NCBI RefSeq assembly: GCF_004342485.1
Contig: NZ_SMBU01000003.1
Span: forward strand, 186,001 to 250,000
Source of the DNA: Roseateles saccharophilus
GTDB taxonomy: Bacteria; Pseudomonadota; Gammaproteobacteria; Burkholderiales; Burkholderiaceae_C
Length of the DNA stretch: 64,000 bases
Direction: 5' to 3'
The notes beneath the pieces are model-generated. The model made no database searches. It saw only the letters and a list, made by a program, of their open reading frames with translations, and had not been told where the DNA came from. Below are positions 8,774 to 19,590 of the stretch, in pieces. Position 1 is the first letter of the stretch, and each line of letters starts with the position of its first letter. The translations under genes and the position numbers were made by a program.

Positions 8774-9130
8774 CTACACTCGTCCGTCGAATCTGAGCGT
8801 CAGGAAGTCAAGACTGCAGCGGGACTTCCAGGCGGAGCTGACCGAGTACGGCAGGCGACGCTTCTCGCGCTGCTTCTCGATGGCCGGCGACCTCCCCTCG
8901 CTGACGGCGCGCCTGGCGTCTGCAAGGCGTCCACGAGCGACGGCGAGCGAGATGTCATCGCGACCGTAGCGGCCGATGGTCAGCGTCTCCCGCCGCCCGT
9001 TGAGCCGGTAGTCGTACCGGAAGGCGACTGTCCCGGTCGGGGAGATGACGGCGTACTTGCCGTCGCGATCGGTGATTTTGTAGGGCTTGGTGCCGAGCAG
9101 GAGGTTTCGAAGCGCGGTGTCAGTGAGCAT
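8774..9130 (-). pseudogene. Truncated P4-type tyrosine integrase (N-terminal DUF4102 part)
   Basis: The first 85-90 residues (MLTDTALRNLLLGTKPYKIT, later YRLNGRRETLTIGRYG and LADARRAVSEGRSPA) are typical of the arm-binding DUF4102 domain at the start of P4-like integrases. The frame then diverges and stops at residue 118. Full-length members have about 400 residues, and the catalytic Arg-His-Arg-Tyr half is missing, so it cannot recombine DNA. Its place between the two guaA-tail copies supports a mobile element that lost its integrase. The gene reads away from guaA. Confidence 0.8.
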
Positions 9131-9356
9131 CTTGATTGGTGTTTGATTGGGGGCGGCCTTTTACCACCCTCACCAAACGCCTTGGCCGTGGGGCAACCGA
9201 GTGCCCACCATCCACTGCCAGGGTCGTCCTGCAGGCTTTGCCCGTCGCGGGGACGAATGCCTCGCCCAGCCAACTTGGCCATCAGTCGATCGAGGCGTAA
9301 CTGGGGCTCTCTCACTCGTGGCGCGGGTTGCGCGCGTACGCGTCGCCATGACGGGA

Positions 9357-10157
9357 TCAGGTCGCGCCGTCGGCTGCTGGTCCACCGACCGCTGCGCCGG
9401 TGGGGTCAGGGAACGGATACTTGTGCGGCGGGATGGCAGCCAGCGCTGCTTCTGTGGCTGGCGTCACCGAGGCCACCAGGCCGACTCGCTGATGCGCTCG
9501 GCAGAGAATGGATGGCTCGATCAATCGGAAGCCACGGTCATCCTTCGACTGGTAGTAGCGGAAGATCCAATACGCGACCAAGTCGGCCATCTGGATGAGA
9601 CGCGATGCCTTCGAGTCCAGGAAGAGCGGGACCTCCGCGAAGTTCCGCAGGCGGCCCAACGCGTGGCCCTGGTGCTTGAACAAGGACGAGAGCGCTTGCA
9701 GCCTCTGCTCGTACGAAGCCTTATCGCAGACGACCAACCCGCGCTGCGCGTCGCGGCGCCGGGCCCACATATCCGCCAGATACTGGTCGAACTGATGTGC
9801 GACGGCTTCGAACGAGCGCTCGAGGATCTGATCCTGCGGCATCGTGGACTTCTCGATGACAGAGGCGAAGACACGAAGCTGCAGTTGCGGGTTGCTGAGC
9901 AAGGACAGGACGTCGACCAGGGCCTGAACACGATCTGCAGGCGCGACGCCCGCCCAGTCGTCCTTGGCCGAGTACATCGGCGAACCATGGAACTCGATGG
10001 CGGAGGGCTCCTGCGGGCTGAACCGTGCGGCGATCGGGTTGATCCTGGATTCCAGCCAGTGTGTCGAACGTTCGAACACGGCAAAGCCTGCCAGGACGAA
10101 GAACTGGGTGCCGGGGTCGTGCGGATGGCCCGACTCGTCGAGGTACAAGAGATGCAC
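9357..10157 (-). CDS. DUF3800 domain protein
   Basis: 266 residues from a GTG at 10157, preceded by a GCGAGG-like ribosome binding site. The start VHLLYLDESG is the hallmark of DUF3800, a family with an RNase H-like fold predicted to bind metal through the first Asp. Further conserved parts are FVLAGF, the EFHGSPMY stretch and the C-terminal LIQMADLVAYWIFRYY, which includes an Asp typical of the family. The function is unsettled, and members are frequent on mobile and defence islands. An upstream ATG at 10337 would add 60 residues unlike the family. Confidence 0.75.
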   Translation of the reverse strand: MHLLYLDESGHPHDPGTQFFVLAGFAVFERSTHWLESRINPIAARFSPQEPSAIEFHGSPMYSAKDDWAGVAPADRVQALVDVLSLLSNPQLQLRVFASVIEKSTMPQDQILERSFEAVAHQFDQYLADMWARRRDAQRGLVVCDKASYEQRLQALSSLFKHQGHALGRLRNFAEVPLFLDSKASRLIQMADLVAYWIFRYYQSKDDRGFRLIEPSILCRAHQRVGLVASVTPATEAALAAIPPHKYPFPDPTGAAVGGPAADGAT

Positions 10158-10364
10158 CGGCGGCCTCGCAAAATGAAAACGGGCCGCGATAATGCGACCC
10201 GTCGAGATGGGGGAGCCAGGTGGAACAATCGTCCAGCGCACCGTGATCGACAGTGCTCCCGACTCGACGTCCATTGTACTGCAGGCCGACCGACACAGCA
10301 ATTGCAGGCCCACAGCGCCACTGGGGGGCGACGCCAAGGATGGCCAAGCAGATGGAGTGACGCA

Positions 10365-10660
10365 ATGACCCTCAAGACGATTCCCTGGGACCCGGCCGAC
10401 AGCCTGCAGACGCCCGATGACTGCGCTGCCTACCTCAATGCCGCGCTCGAAGAAGCCGGCGACGATGCGACGTTCATTGCCGAAGCGCTCGGAACTATCG
10501 CTCGTGCACGTGGCATGGAGGGCTTGGCGCGCGAGACTGGACTGACCAAGCAGGGCTTGTATAAGGCACGGCGCCCGACGGCAACCCGTCGTTGAGCACT
10601 TTGCTCAAGGTGGTGCGCGCGCTTGGCCTACAGCTGCACGCAGATCCGCTGGCAGCTTGA
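10365..10660 (+). pseudogene. Frameshifted addiction-module antitoxin (HigA-like, HI1420 type)
   Basis: From ATG 10365 the frame encodes LKTIPWDPADSLQTPDDC and a helix-turn-helix core (GMEGLARETGLTKQGLYKA), typical of the roughly 100-residue antidotes of addiction modules. After GLYKA one base is missing and the frame stops at 10595. In the next frame the rest of the family sequence is intact (PDGNPSLSTLLKVVRALGLQ) and ends at 10660. A single deletion near 10567-10573 therefore breaks the gene. The upstream frame ending LGGDAKDGQ...TQ with TGA overlapping ATGA may be the last codons of the lost HigB-like toxin. Confidence 0.7.
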
Positions 10661-10669
10661 CCGTAGGAC

Positions 10670-10855
10670 TCAGGTGGCCTCTGCACGTATCGCCTCCATC
10701 AAGTCAACGCGCCGCCCCTTGTTGATCGCAGCCAGCACCGGGTCATCGGCGGCCCACTCCTGCTGGGAATAGACGTTCAGGTGAATGGAATGCCCTGGTT
10801 CACCTTGAACTGCGTCGAGCAGCGCCGAAGGCAGGTTCGAGGCCAGAAGCCGACA
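10670..10855 (-). pseudogene. Orphan C-terminal coding fragment, family not recognised
   Basis: A 61-codon minus-strand piece (LASNLPSALLDAVQGEPGHS, later YSQQEWAADDPVLAAI and ending DLMEAIRAEAT) has protein-like composition and codon use but no start codon; an in-frame stop lies just upstream at 10856. It looks like the tail of a larger gene cut by deletion. I do not recognise the family. It adds to the signs of decay in this island. Confidence 0.4.
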
Positions 10856-10945
10856 TCACCCATTGAGCGGTGGCTCTGCAGCGGAAGCAGGCATTGCCGG
10901 CCAGAATGGAAGCATCTTTGACGGCAATGAGCTGGAGGCCGGAGA

Positions 10946-11206
10946 GTGGCAAAGAACAAGGTCGTCAGGTGGCTCTTGGCTGTGGCCATCCTTCTGACAG
11001 GAATCCTGGCATCGTTCTATGTCGCCGAATGGCTTCAAACGGTGCTCAGGCTGCCATCATTCACGATCATCAGCCGCCGAGGTAGTGCGACCGACCTCGT
11101 TGTGCTAGCCCTGGCCATCTGTTTGCTCATTGGCTACCTGTACATCGTTCCCAAGCTACTTCGTGTGAGCCACGAGGAAATGAGCCGGATGATGAGGGGG
11201 GAATGA
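10946..11206 (+). CDS. Small two-helix membrane protein, hypothetical
   Basis: 86 residues from a GTG start with a TGGAGG ribosome binding site eight bases upstream. Two hydrophobic segments (about residues 8-27 and 48-68) are joined by a basic loop (RRGSATD), and the C-terminus is polar and charged (EEMSRMMRGE). It is probably an inner-membrane protein of unknown role. GC is lower than in the core genes, in keeping with its position in the accessory segment beside guaA. Confidence 0.55.
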   Translation: MAKNKVVRWLLAVAILLTGILASFYVAEWLQTVLRLPSFTIISRRGSATDLVVLALAICLLIGYLYIVPKLLRVSHEEMSRMMRGE

Positions 11207-11519
11207 GCTGAAGCGTGCCATCGCGCTAGCACGATGACCGCTTCCAGCCTGAGCTGCCCCATGCGGCGTCACTTGCACGACAGCTCGACCAGCAGCCAAG
11301 GGCGACGCCGGCACTCACCCAACGTATCTGTTCTCAGCATCGCCAGGGCCAGCCATGCACCGCCAATACCATGAACAGAAACGTCTCCACTCCCATGGCA
11401 CCGACCGCTTACCAGCAGCGTGCCAGTAAATATGCCAAGAACAATGCCATTGATGATGTATTCAAAGCGGTCGTTGGCCGCGAATTAATTCTTACAAATC
11501 AACGACTTACAAAACAACA
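11207..11519. other. AT-rich gene-free segment next to the guaA 3' end
   Basis: No supported gene. The last 75 bp are markedly AT-rich for this genome and contain a direct repeat CTTACAAA at 11491-11498 and 11506-11513, spaced 15 bp, just outside the guaA stop. Short direct repeats flanking a core are typical arm sites of tyrosine integrases, so this may be the arm-site side of an attachment region. A short open frame at 11371-11565 runs antisense into guaA and is not credible. Confidence 0.45.
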
Positions 11520-13106
<1,587 letters not shown>

Positions 13107-13126
13107 GGCGATCTCGAAGATGGGAT

Positions 13127-14374
13127 TCAGGACGCGGCGGCGGCCGCTGGCGCGCGGCGCAGGCGCGCGAAATGCACGGAGGCGAGCACCGCGGCAGCCA
13201 GAAGCAGCGCGCCGCCGAGGTAGTAGGGCATGCCGACGCGCCAGTCGGTCGGCGGCAGGTCGGCGAAGGGCTGCAGCAGGCGCGGGCCGAGGATGGGCGC
13301 AATGACCATCATCAGGCTGGACAGGCCGGTGACGGCGCCCATGGTCTGCCCCTGGGACTTGGGATCGGCGGCATTGGAGATGACGGTCTGGCCGGCGGCG
13401 CCGGCCGCGAAGCCGACGACGTTGGCGAAGATGGCCGCATACATCTCCCAGCCCTGGGACGCCAGGCCCCAGGCGAGGTAGCACAGGCCCGAGGACACCA
13501 TGCCGGCCACCATCAGCCGCGGCGCACCCAGCCATTTGGTGAACGGCCCGGCCAGCAGGCCCTGGCCCAGCACCGACATCACGCCGACTGCGAGCAGCGA
13601 GTAGCCGATCTGCTCCGGGTTCCAGCCGAACTTGTGGCCGGTGTAGAGAGCCCAGGTCGTGTGCAGCATGAACTGCGCGAGGCTGCCCATCGCGATGACG
13701 ATGAGCAGCGCGCCGATGCCCTTGAGCTCGAACAGGTGCATCAGCGAGGCGATCGGGTTCGCGCGCGCCCAGCTGAAGGCGCGGCGGCGGTCGCTCGGCA
13801 GCGACTCGGGCAGCACGAAGAAGCCATAGAGGCCGTTGCAAACGGCCAACGCGCCGGCCGCGAAGAAGGGCGCGCGCAGCCCGTAGCGGCCACCAAGGAT
13901 GCCGCCTATCACCGGCCCGAGGATGAAGCCCAGGCCGAACATCGCGCCCAGCATGCCGTAGCGCTTGCCGCGCTGCTCGGGCGGCGTGATGTCGGCAACA
14001 TAGGCGTTGGCGACGGCCGCGTTCGCATTCATCGCGCCGCTGAAAAGCCGCACCACCACCAGCATCCACAGTTCGGTCGCGATGGCCGTGATGAAGAAGG
14101 AGCAGGCCAGGCCGGTGAAGCCCATCAACAGCACGGGCCGGCGGCCAAAACGGTCCGACAGTGCACCAAGCACCGGCGAGCTGAGGAAGTTCGCGATCGC
14201 AAAGGCCGTCGCCACCGTGCCGTAGGCGGCGATCTGCTCGCCCGGCGAATGCGCGAAGCTACCCACCAGCTGAGGCAGCACCGGAATGATGAGGCCGACC
14301 GAGATCATGTCGATCAGCACCGTGGCCATGATGAAGCCCATGGCCGGGGAACGGGAGGTGGGGCGGGAGTTCAT
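13127..14374 (-). CDS. TCR/Tet-family MFS efflux transporter
   Basis: 415 residues with about 12 predicted membrane helices. The first-loop motif [14 protein letters not shown] (MFS motif A) and the start [20 protein letters not shown] match the TetA-like drug:H+ antiporter group; the [20 protein letters not shown] stretch also fits. It probably exports a small hydrophobic compound by proton exchange at the inner membrane; tetracycline itself cannot be claimed. It is inserted between guaB and guaA, with an intrinsic terminator just upstream and guaA 20 bp downstream, so it probably shares transcripts with guaA. Confidence 0.85.
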   Translation of the reverse strand: MNSRPTSRSPAMGFIMATVLIDMISVGLIIPVLPQLVGSFAHSPGEQIAAYGTVATAFAIANFLSSPVLGALSDRFGRRPVLLMGFTGLACSFFITAIATELWMLVVVRLFSGAMNANAAVANAYVADITPPEQRGKRYGMLGAMFGLGFILGPVIGGILGGRYGLRAPFFAAGALAVCNGLYGFFVLPESLPSDRRRAFSWARANPIASLMHLFELKGIGALLIVIAMGSLAQFMLHTTWALYTGHKFGWNPEQIGYSLLAVGVMSVLGQGLLAGPFTKWLGAPRLMVAGMVSSGLCYLAWGLASQGWEMYAAIFANVVGFAAGAAGQTVISNAADPKSQGQTMGAVTGLSSLMMVIAPILGPRLLQPFADLPPTDWRVGMPYYLGGALLLAAAVLASVHFARLRRAPAAAAAS

Positions 14375-14382
14375 ATGGGGTG

Positions 14383-14418
14383 ACGAAAACAAAAACGGGG
14401 CGATCTGGTCGCCCCGTT
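14383..14418 (-). terminator. Intrinsic terminator downstream of guaB
   Basis: On the minus strand AACGGGGCGA and TCGCCCCGTT form a 10-bp stem with a 5-base loop, followed by TTTTGTTTT. It lies between the guaB stop and the MFS start, so guaB transcripts may largely end here, with read-through or a separate promoter feeding the MFS gene and guaA. Confidence 0.8.
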
Positions 14419-14432
14419 CGAGCCAGCTCAGC

Positions 14433-15902
<1,470 letters not shown>

Positions 15903-15928
15903 GAGGAAAGCTCCAGACGCAAAGCGGC

Positions 15929-15934
15929 ATTATA
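15929..15934 (-). promoter_or_regulatory. Probable -10 element of guaB
   Basis: A perfect TATAAT on the minus strand lies 26 bp before the guaB ATG. No strong -35 match stands 16-18 bp upstream, so the promoter may depend on an activator or on flanking bases. Confidence 0.5.
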
Positions 15935-15962
15935 CGGACGGTCTCAGGGCTACACTGGCCGG

Positions 15963-16469
15963 ATGCGCCACAAGCCCCTGCTCATCGCCCTGATCGGCCT
16001 GCTTCTGGCCGCCTCCGCCCAGGCCCAATGGAAGTGGCGCGACGCCAAGGGCAATGTGCAATACAGCGACATTCCGCCGCCCGCGGGCACGCTCGACAAG
16101 GACATCCTGCAGCGCCCCAGCGCACCGGCCCGGCCTCTCATCATCGTTACGCCCGCCGGGCAGGCAGCCAGCGCACCATCCCCCAAGCCGGCCGCCGCCA
16201 GCGCGCCCACCAAGGCCGAGCTCGACGCCGCCGCGCGCCAGAAGCAGGAACAGGACGGCCAGGCCGCCAAGCAGAAGGAAGAAGAGCGCCGCGTCGCCGA
16301 GCAGCGCCGCGAGAACTGCGCCCGCGCCCAGGGCAATCTGCGCGACCTGCAAAGCGGCGCCCGCATCACGCGCACCAACGAGCAGGGCGAGCGCGTCTAC
16401 ATGGACGACACCCAGCGCCAGGCCGAGGTCGAGCGAACCCGCCAGCTCATCACCAGCGAGTGCCGCTGA
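15963..16469 (+). CDS. DUF4124-domain periplasmic protein
   Basis: 168 residues. A signal peptide (MRHKPLLIALIGLLLAASAQA) precedes the DUF4124 motif QWKWRDAKGNVQYSDIPPP, in which aromatic and Tyr-Ser-Asp positions are conserved. The middle is a Pro/Ala-rich linker and then a charged helical segment (QKQEQDGQAAKQKEEERR) likely to form a coiled coil. The function of the family is unknown; a periplasmic location is inferred. The stop abuts the convergent rnfH stop, so the two genes meet at TGATCA with no spacer. A TACACT box sits 6 bp before the ATG. Confidence 0.8.
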   Translation: MRHKPLLIALIGLLLAASAQAQWKWRDAKGNVQYSDIPPPAGTLDKDILQRPSAPARPLIIVTPAGQAASAPSPKPAAASAPTKAELDAAARQKQEQDGQAAKQKEEERRVAEQRRENCARAQGNLRDLQSGARITRTNEQGERVYMDDTQRQAEVERTRQLITSECR

Positions 16470-16784
16470 TCAAGCCTTGACGCCGATGCCGGCCTTGGGC
16501 CGGTGGCGCGACACGATGCGCTCGCCGCGCCTGGCATAGCGCAGCCGTCGCGCCTCCTTGGGGTCGACGGTGAGCGGCCGATAGACCTCGACGCGGTCGC
16601 GCTCGCGCAGGGGGGTGTCGAGCCGCCTCACACGGCCCCAGATGCCCACGCGCAGCTCGCCGGGCGGCGAGGCGAAGTCGGCGCAGGCACGCAGCGCCGA
16701 CTCCACCGTGGCGCCCTCCTCCAGCTCCAGCCAGCGGTGCTGCACGTCGCCGGCCGCCGGGCTCCAGACGAGCTCAACGCGCAC
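16470..16784 (-). CDS. rnfH: RnfH family ubiquitin-like protein
   Basis: 104 residues from a GTG at 16784 that overlaps the ratA stop by 11 bp. RnfH proteins have a ubiquitin/ThiS-like beta-grasp fold; the visible conserved parts are the VRVELVW start, EGATVESALRAC and LRERDRVEVYRPLTVDPKEAR followed by RR. The cellular role is not settled. Linkage to ratA, smpB or both is a long-known arrangement in proteobacteria. A longer frame upstream lies inside ratA. Confidence 0.9.
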   Translation of the reverse strand: MRVELVWSPAAGDVQHRWLELEEGATVESALRACADFASPPGELRVGIWGRVRRLDTPLRERDRVEVYRPLTVDPKEARRLRYARRGERIVSRHRPKAGIGVKA

Positions 16785-17232
16785 CGTAGATGACCTCCGC
16801 TCGTTGCACGAAACTGTCGACGAAGGTGTTGGCGATGCGGTCGAACACCGGGCTGACGACGGCCTCCAGCGCGCCGCTGCTGAAGGCATAGCTCAGCTCG
16901 AAGGCGATCTTGCAGGCCGTGGCCTCGCCACCCGCGCCGGGCTTGTTCAGCGGCTGGAACTGCCACAGGCCGTCGAGATGGGAGAAGGGGCCGTCGACCA
17001 GCTCCATGCGCACGCTGCGGCCGTCCTCGTTGCGGTTGCGCGTCGTGAACGCATGGCGCACGCCGGCGTAGGCGAGATGCAGGCGCGCCGTGACGCTGTC
17101 GGACTCCTGGGCCAGCGTCTCGACCTTGTTGCACCAGGGCAGGAACTCGGGATAGCGCTCCACATGGGTGACCAGCTCGTACATCTCCCGCGGCGTGTAC
17201 CAGAGCAGAACGGACTTTTTGACCTGCTTCAT
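16774..17232 (-). CDS. ratA: RatA family START-like protein (coenzyme Q-binding type)
   Basis: 152 residues from ATG 17232. The protein has the SRPBCC/START fold of the COQ10-RatA family (VLLWYTPREMYELVTHVERY, then YPEFLPWC and the C-terminal VFDRIANTFVDSFVQRA). Escherichia coli RatA was reported to inhibit 70S assembly, and mitochondrial Coq10 binds ubiquinone. Which role applies here is unknown. It is divergent from smpB with 47 bp between starts, the standard order. Confidence 0.9.
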   Translation of the reverse strand: MKQVKKSVLLWYTPREMYELVTHVERYPEFLPWCNKVETLAQESDSVTARLHLAYAGVRHAFTTRNRNEDGRSVRMELVDGPFSHLDGLWQFQPLNKPGAGGEATACKIAFELSYAFSSGALEAVVSPVFDRIANTFVDSFVQRAEVIYGAR

Positions 17233-17279
17233 AGAATGACGGGATTGTAAGAAGGGCCTCAAGCCCCACATTCGTCTCC

Positions 17280-17741
17280 ATGTCCATCGCCGAGAACCGC
17301 CGCGCCCGCTACGACTACCACATCGAGGAACAGTTCGAGGCCGGTGTCGTGCTGTCGGGCTGGGAGATCAAGGCCATACGCGCAGGCCAGGTCCAGCTGA
17401 CCGACGGCTACGTGATGATCAAGGACGGCGAGCTCTTCCTGATCGGCTGCCGCATCAACGCGCTGCGCAGCGCCTCCACCCACGTCAGCCCCGAGGCCGA
17501 CCGCACGAAGAAGCTGCTGATGCACAAGGCCGAGATCAAGCGCCTGGTGGGCAAGGTCGAGCAGCGCGGCTTCACCCTCGTGCCGCTGAACCTGCACTAC
17601 AAGGGCGGCCGCGTGAAGGCCGACATCGCGCTGGCCAAGGGCAAGGCCCAGCATGACAAGCGCGAGACCGAAAAGAAACGCGACTGGGAACGGGAAAAGG
17701 GACAGTTGATGCGGCACGCATCAACGGGCCGCAAGGCCTGA
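17280..17741 (+). CDS. smpB: SsrA-binding protein SmpB
   Basis: 153 residues. SmpB binds tmRNA and delivers it to stalled ribosomes. The OB-fold core is clear: [37 protein letters not shown], and the [20 protein letters not shown] segment. The C-terminal tail, which inserts into the empty mRNA channel, normally ends soon after KRDWEREK. Here it ends [13 protein letters not shown], and these codons lie in a double-hairpin repeat found again 30 bp downstream of the stop. No ssrA gene is in the window. Confidence 0.97.
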   Translation: MSIAENRRARYDYHIEEQFEAGVVLSGWEIKAIRAGQVQLTDGYVMIKDGELFLIGCRINALRSASTHVSPEADRTKKLLMHKAEIKRLVGKVEQRGFTLVPLNLHYKGGRVKADIALAKGKAQHDKRETEKKRDWEREKGQLMRHASTGRKA

Positions 17742-17818
17742 GCCGCGCAGCGGATCACCGGACCCTTCACCAAAAGGGACAGTTGATGCGGAACGCATCA
17801 ACAGGCCGCAAGGCCTGA
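17695..17818 (+). repeat. Two 47-bp copies of a double-hairpin repeat
   Basis: Copy one (17695-17741) and copy two (17772-17818) differ at only two bases, with a 77-bp period. Each contains a perfect 9-bp hairpin (GTTGATGCG, 3-base loop, CGCATCAAC) and a 5-bp hairpin (AGGCC-GCAA-GGCCT, closing pair changed in copy one). Copy one forms the last 15 codons and stop of smpB; copy two lies in the intergenic region. The structure is that of a REP-like element or a local duplication. It could also stabilise or terminate the smpB mRNA. Confidence 0.7.
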
Positions 17819-17966
17819 CTAGAAAGCAGGCGCACCGACGTTGCATGCCTGCGACAGCCTGCCCAGCGCCGTCATAAGGACTCGTTAGCATGCGCGCCGC
17901 CTCAAGCAGGCAGGGGATGGGCAGCCCCGCCGCCCCTCAACGAGAAATACAGGGAGATCTCTCAAA

Positions 17967-18512
17967 ATGAAGAAAATCGCATTCGCCCTGGCCGCGCTGA
18001 TCGGCGCCGCCTCCGCACAGGCCCAGGTCTACGGCAACATCGCCGTGGGTTCCTCGCACCTCAACGCGGACTGCGCCGGCACGACCAGCTGCAGCACCAG
18101 CGACACCGGCGCCAAGCTGGTGGGTGGCTACGCCTTCGGCAACGGCCTCAGCGTGGAAGCCGGCTACATCAGCTTCGGCAAGTTCCACGCCACCGAAGGC
18201 ACGGCCTCGGTGGCCATCAAGCCCACCGCCTTCACGTTGGGCGGCGCCTTCGCGCTGCCGCTGGGCACCGCCTGGGGCATGAACGTCCGCCTCGGCGTCG
18301 CCCAGGTCAAGACCGACGTCAGCGCCATCGTCGGCACGCTGACCGGCTCGGACTCGCAAAGCAAGGCCAAGGTCTACGCCGGCGTCGGCCTGACCTACGC
18401 GCTGAGCAAGGAGTTCAAGCTCGAGCTGGGCTTGGACTCGACCGAAGCCGAATATGCCGGCACCAAGGGCACGCTGCGCCTGATCTCGCTGGGTGCAACC
18501 TACGCGTTCTAA
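17967..18512 (+). CDS. Outer-membrane beta-barrel protein, OmpA/OmpX-like
   Basis: 181 residues. A signal peptide (MKKIAFALAALIGAASAQA) is followed by alternating strands such as VYGNIAVGSSHL, LSVEAGYISFG and VYAGVGLTYALSKEF, ending in the barrel-type terminal aromatic (GATYAF). The length fits an eight-stranded barrel. Two Cys in the first loop (CAGTTSC) may form a disulfide. A ribosome binding site GGGAGA lies upstream. Its function is unknown; small barrels of this kind act in adhesion or envelope stability. Confidence 0.8.
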   Translation: MKKIAFALAALIGAASAQAQVYGNIAVGSSHLNADCAGTTSCSTSDTGAKLVGGYAFGNGLSVEAGYISFGKFHATEGTASVAIKPTAFTLGGAFALPLGTAWGMNVRLGVAQVKTDVSAIVGTLTGSDSQSKAKVYAGVGLTYALSKEFKLELGLDSTEAEYAGTKGTLRLISLGATYAF

Positions 18513-18535
18513 TCGGTCCCGCACCGATCCCTCCG

Positions 18536-18556
18536 AGGGCCGCCGCGTGCGGCCCT
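18536..18556 (+). terminator. Hairpin after the barrel gene
   Basis: AGGGCCGC and GCGGCCCT form an 8-bp stem with a 5-base loop, 24 bp after the barrel gene stop. The following bases (TATCGTTCC) have only a weak T-run. A second small hairpin (ATCGGT...ACCGAT) overlaps the stop region. Probable terminator. Confidence 0.5.
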
Positions 18557-18577
18557 TATCGTTCCTACACTGGCGCG

Positions 18578-19501
18578 ATGGACTACGCCACGTTGATCAA
18601 GGAAGTGGGCCGCGGCGCCCGTGGTGCGCGCGACCTCAGGCGCGAGCAGGCTGAGCAACTGTTCGGCGCGATGCTGGACGGCCAGGTGCCCGACCTGGAG
18701 CTCGGCGCCCTCCTCATCGCGCTGCGCGTGAAGGGCGAGAGCGCCGACGAGGTGGCGGGCTTCCTCGCCGCGATGCAGGCTCGCACGGCGGCCATGGCGG
18801 CGCCCGAGGGCCCGCGCACGGTGTTGCTGCCCAGCTTCAACGGCGCGCGCAAGCAGGCCAACCTGATGCCGCTGGTCGCACAGCTGCTGGCACGCGAGGG
18901 CGTGCCGGTGCTGGTCTTCGGCCGGCACGACTTCGACAGCCGCGTGAGCCCCTTCGAGCTGCTGGATGCGCTGGGCCTGCGCGCCAGCCCCACGCTGGCC
19001 GGCGCCGAACAGCAACTGACGACGCGGCGCCTGGCCGTGCTGCCTTTGCAGATGCTCAACCCAGGCTTGAACGCGCTGATGGCCCTGCGCCCCCGCCTGG
19101 GCGTGCGCAACAGCGCGCACAGCCTGGCCAAGCTGCTCGACCCCTTCCCCGCCGGCCGCGGCGTGCGGGTCGTCGCGGTCACGCACCCGGAGTACCTGGA
19201 CAGCATGGCCGCCGCCCTGCCCGGCCTGACCGCGCAGGGCGGCCGGGCGTTGCTGATGCGCGCCAGCGAGGGCGAGGCCTATGCCCACCTGCGCCGCAAG
19301 GCCCATCTGATCGGCTTCCAGGATGGGCGCGCCGCCCCGCTGCACGCGGCCGACACGGCCGACCTGGACTGGCCGCTGTCGCCCGCCTGCACGCCTGACG
19401 AGAACGCGGCGCTGATCCGGGCCATGCTGGACGGTCGCGAAGCCATCCCCCCGCGCATCGTGGAACAGGTCACGGTTCTGAGGCTTCTCGCCACAAACTG
19501 A
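18578..19501 (+). CDS. ybiB: YbiB family DNA-binding protein (TrpD2-like)
   Basis: 307 residues with the fold of anthranilate phosphoribosyltransferase (TrpD). The N-terminal helical domain (REQAEQLFGAMLDGQVPDLE, LGALLIALRVKGES) and the glycosyltransferase-3 domain are recognisable. The PRPP-binding glycine loop of true TrpD is replaced here by NGARKQANLMP. The related YbiB binds nucleic acids without sequence preference and is SOS-linked in E. coli. A TACACT box stands 6 bp before the ATG and no Shine-Dalgarno sequence is visible, so the transcript may be leaderless. Confidence 0.85.
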   Translation: MDYATLIKEVGRGARGARDLRREQAEQLFGAMLDGQVPDLELGALLIALRVKGESADEVAGFLAAMQARTAAMAAPEGPRTVLLPSFNGARKQANLMPLVAQLLAREGVPVLVFGRHDFDSRVSPFELLDALGLRASPTLAGAEQQLTTRRLAVLPLQMLNPGLNALMALRPRLGVRNSAHSLAKLLDPFPAGRGVRVVAVTHPEYLDSMAAALPGLTAQGGRALLMRASEGEAYAHLRRKAHLIGFQDGRAAPLHAADTADLDWPLSPACTPDENAALIRAMLDGREAIPPRIVEQVTVLRLLATN

Positions 19502-19590
19502 GGCTGCTTATTCAACCTGGGCATATAGGCCCAAGAATTCTGTAGTTCTGCGGCACTGCAACATTCCCTAGAGTCGCGCCCTCGGGTGGC

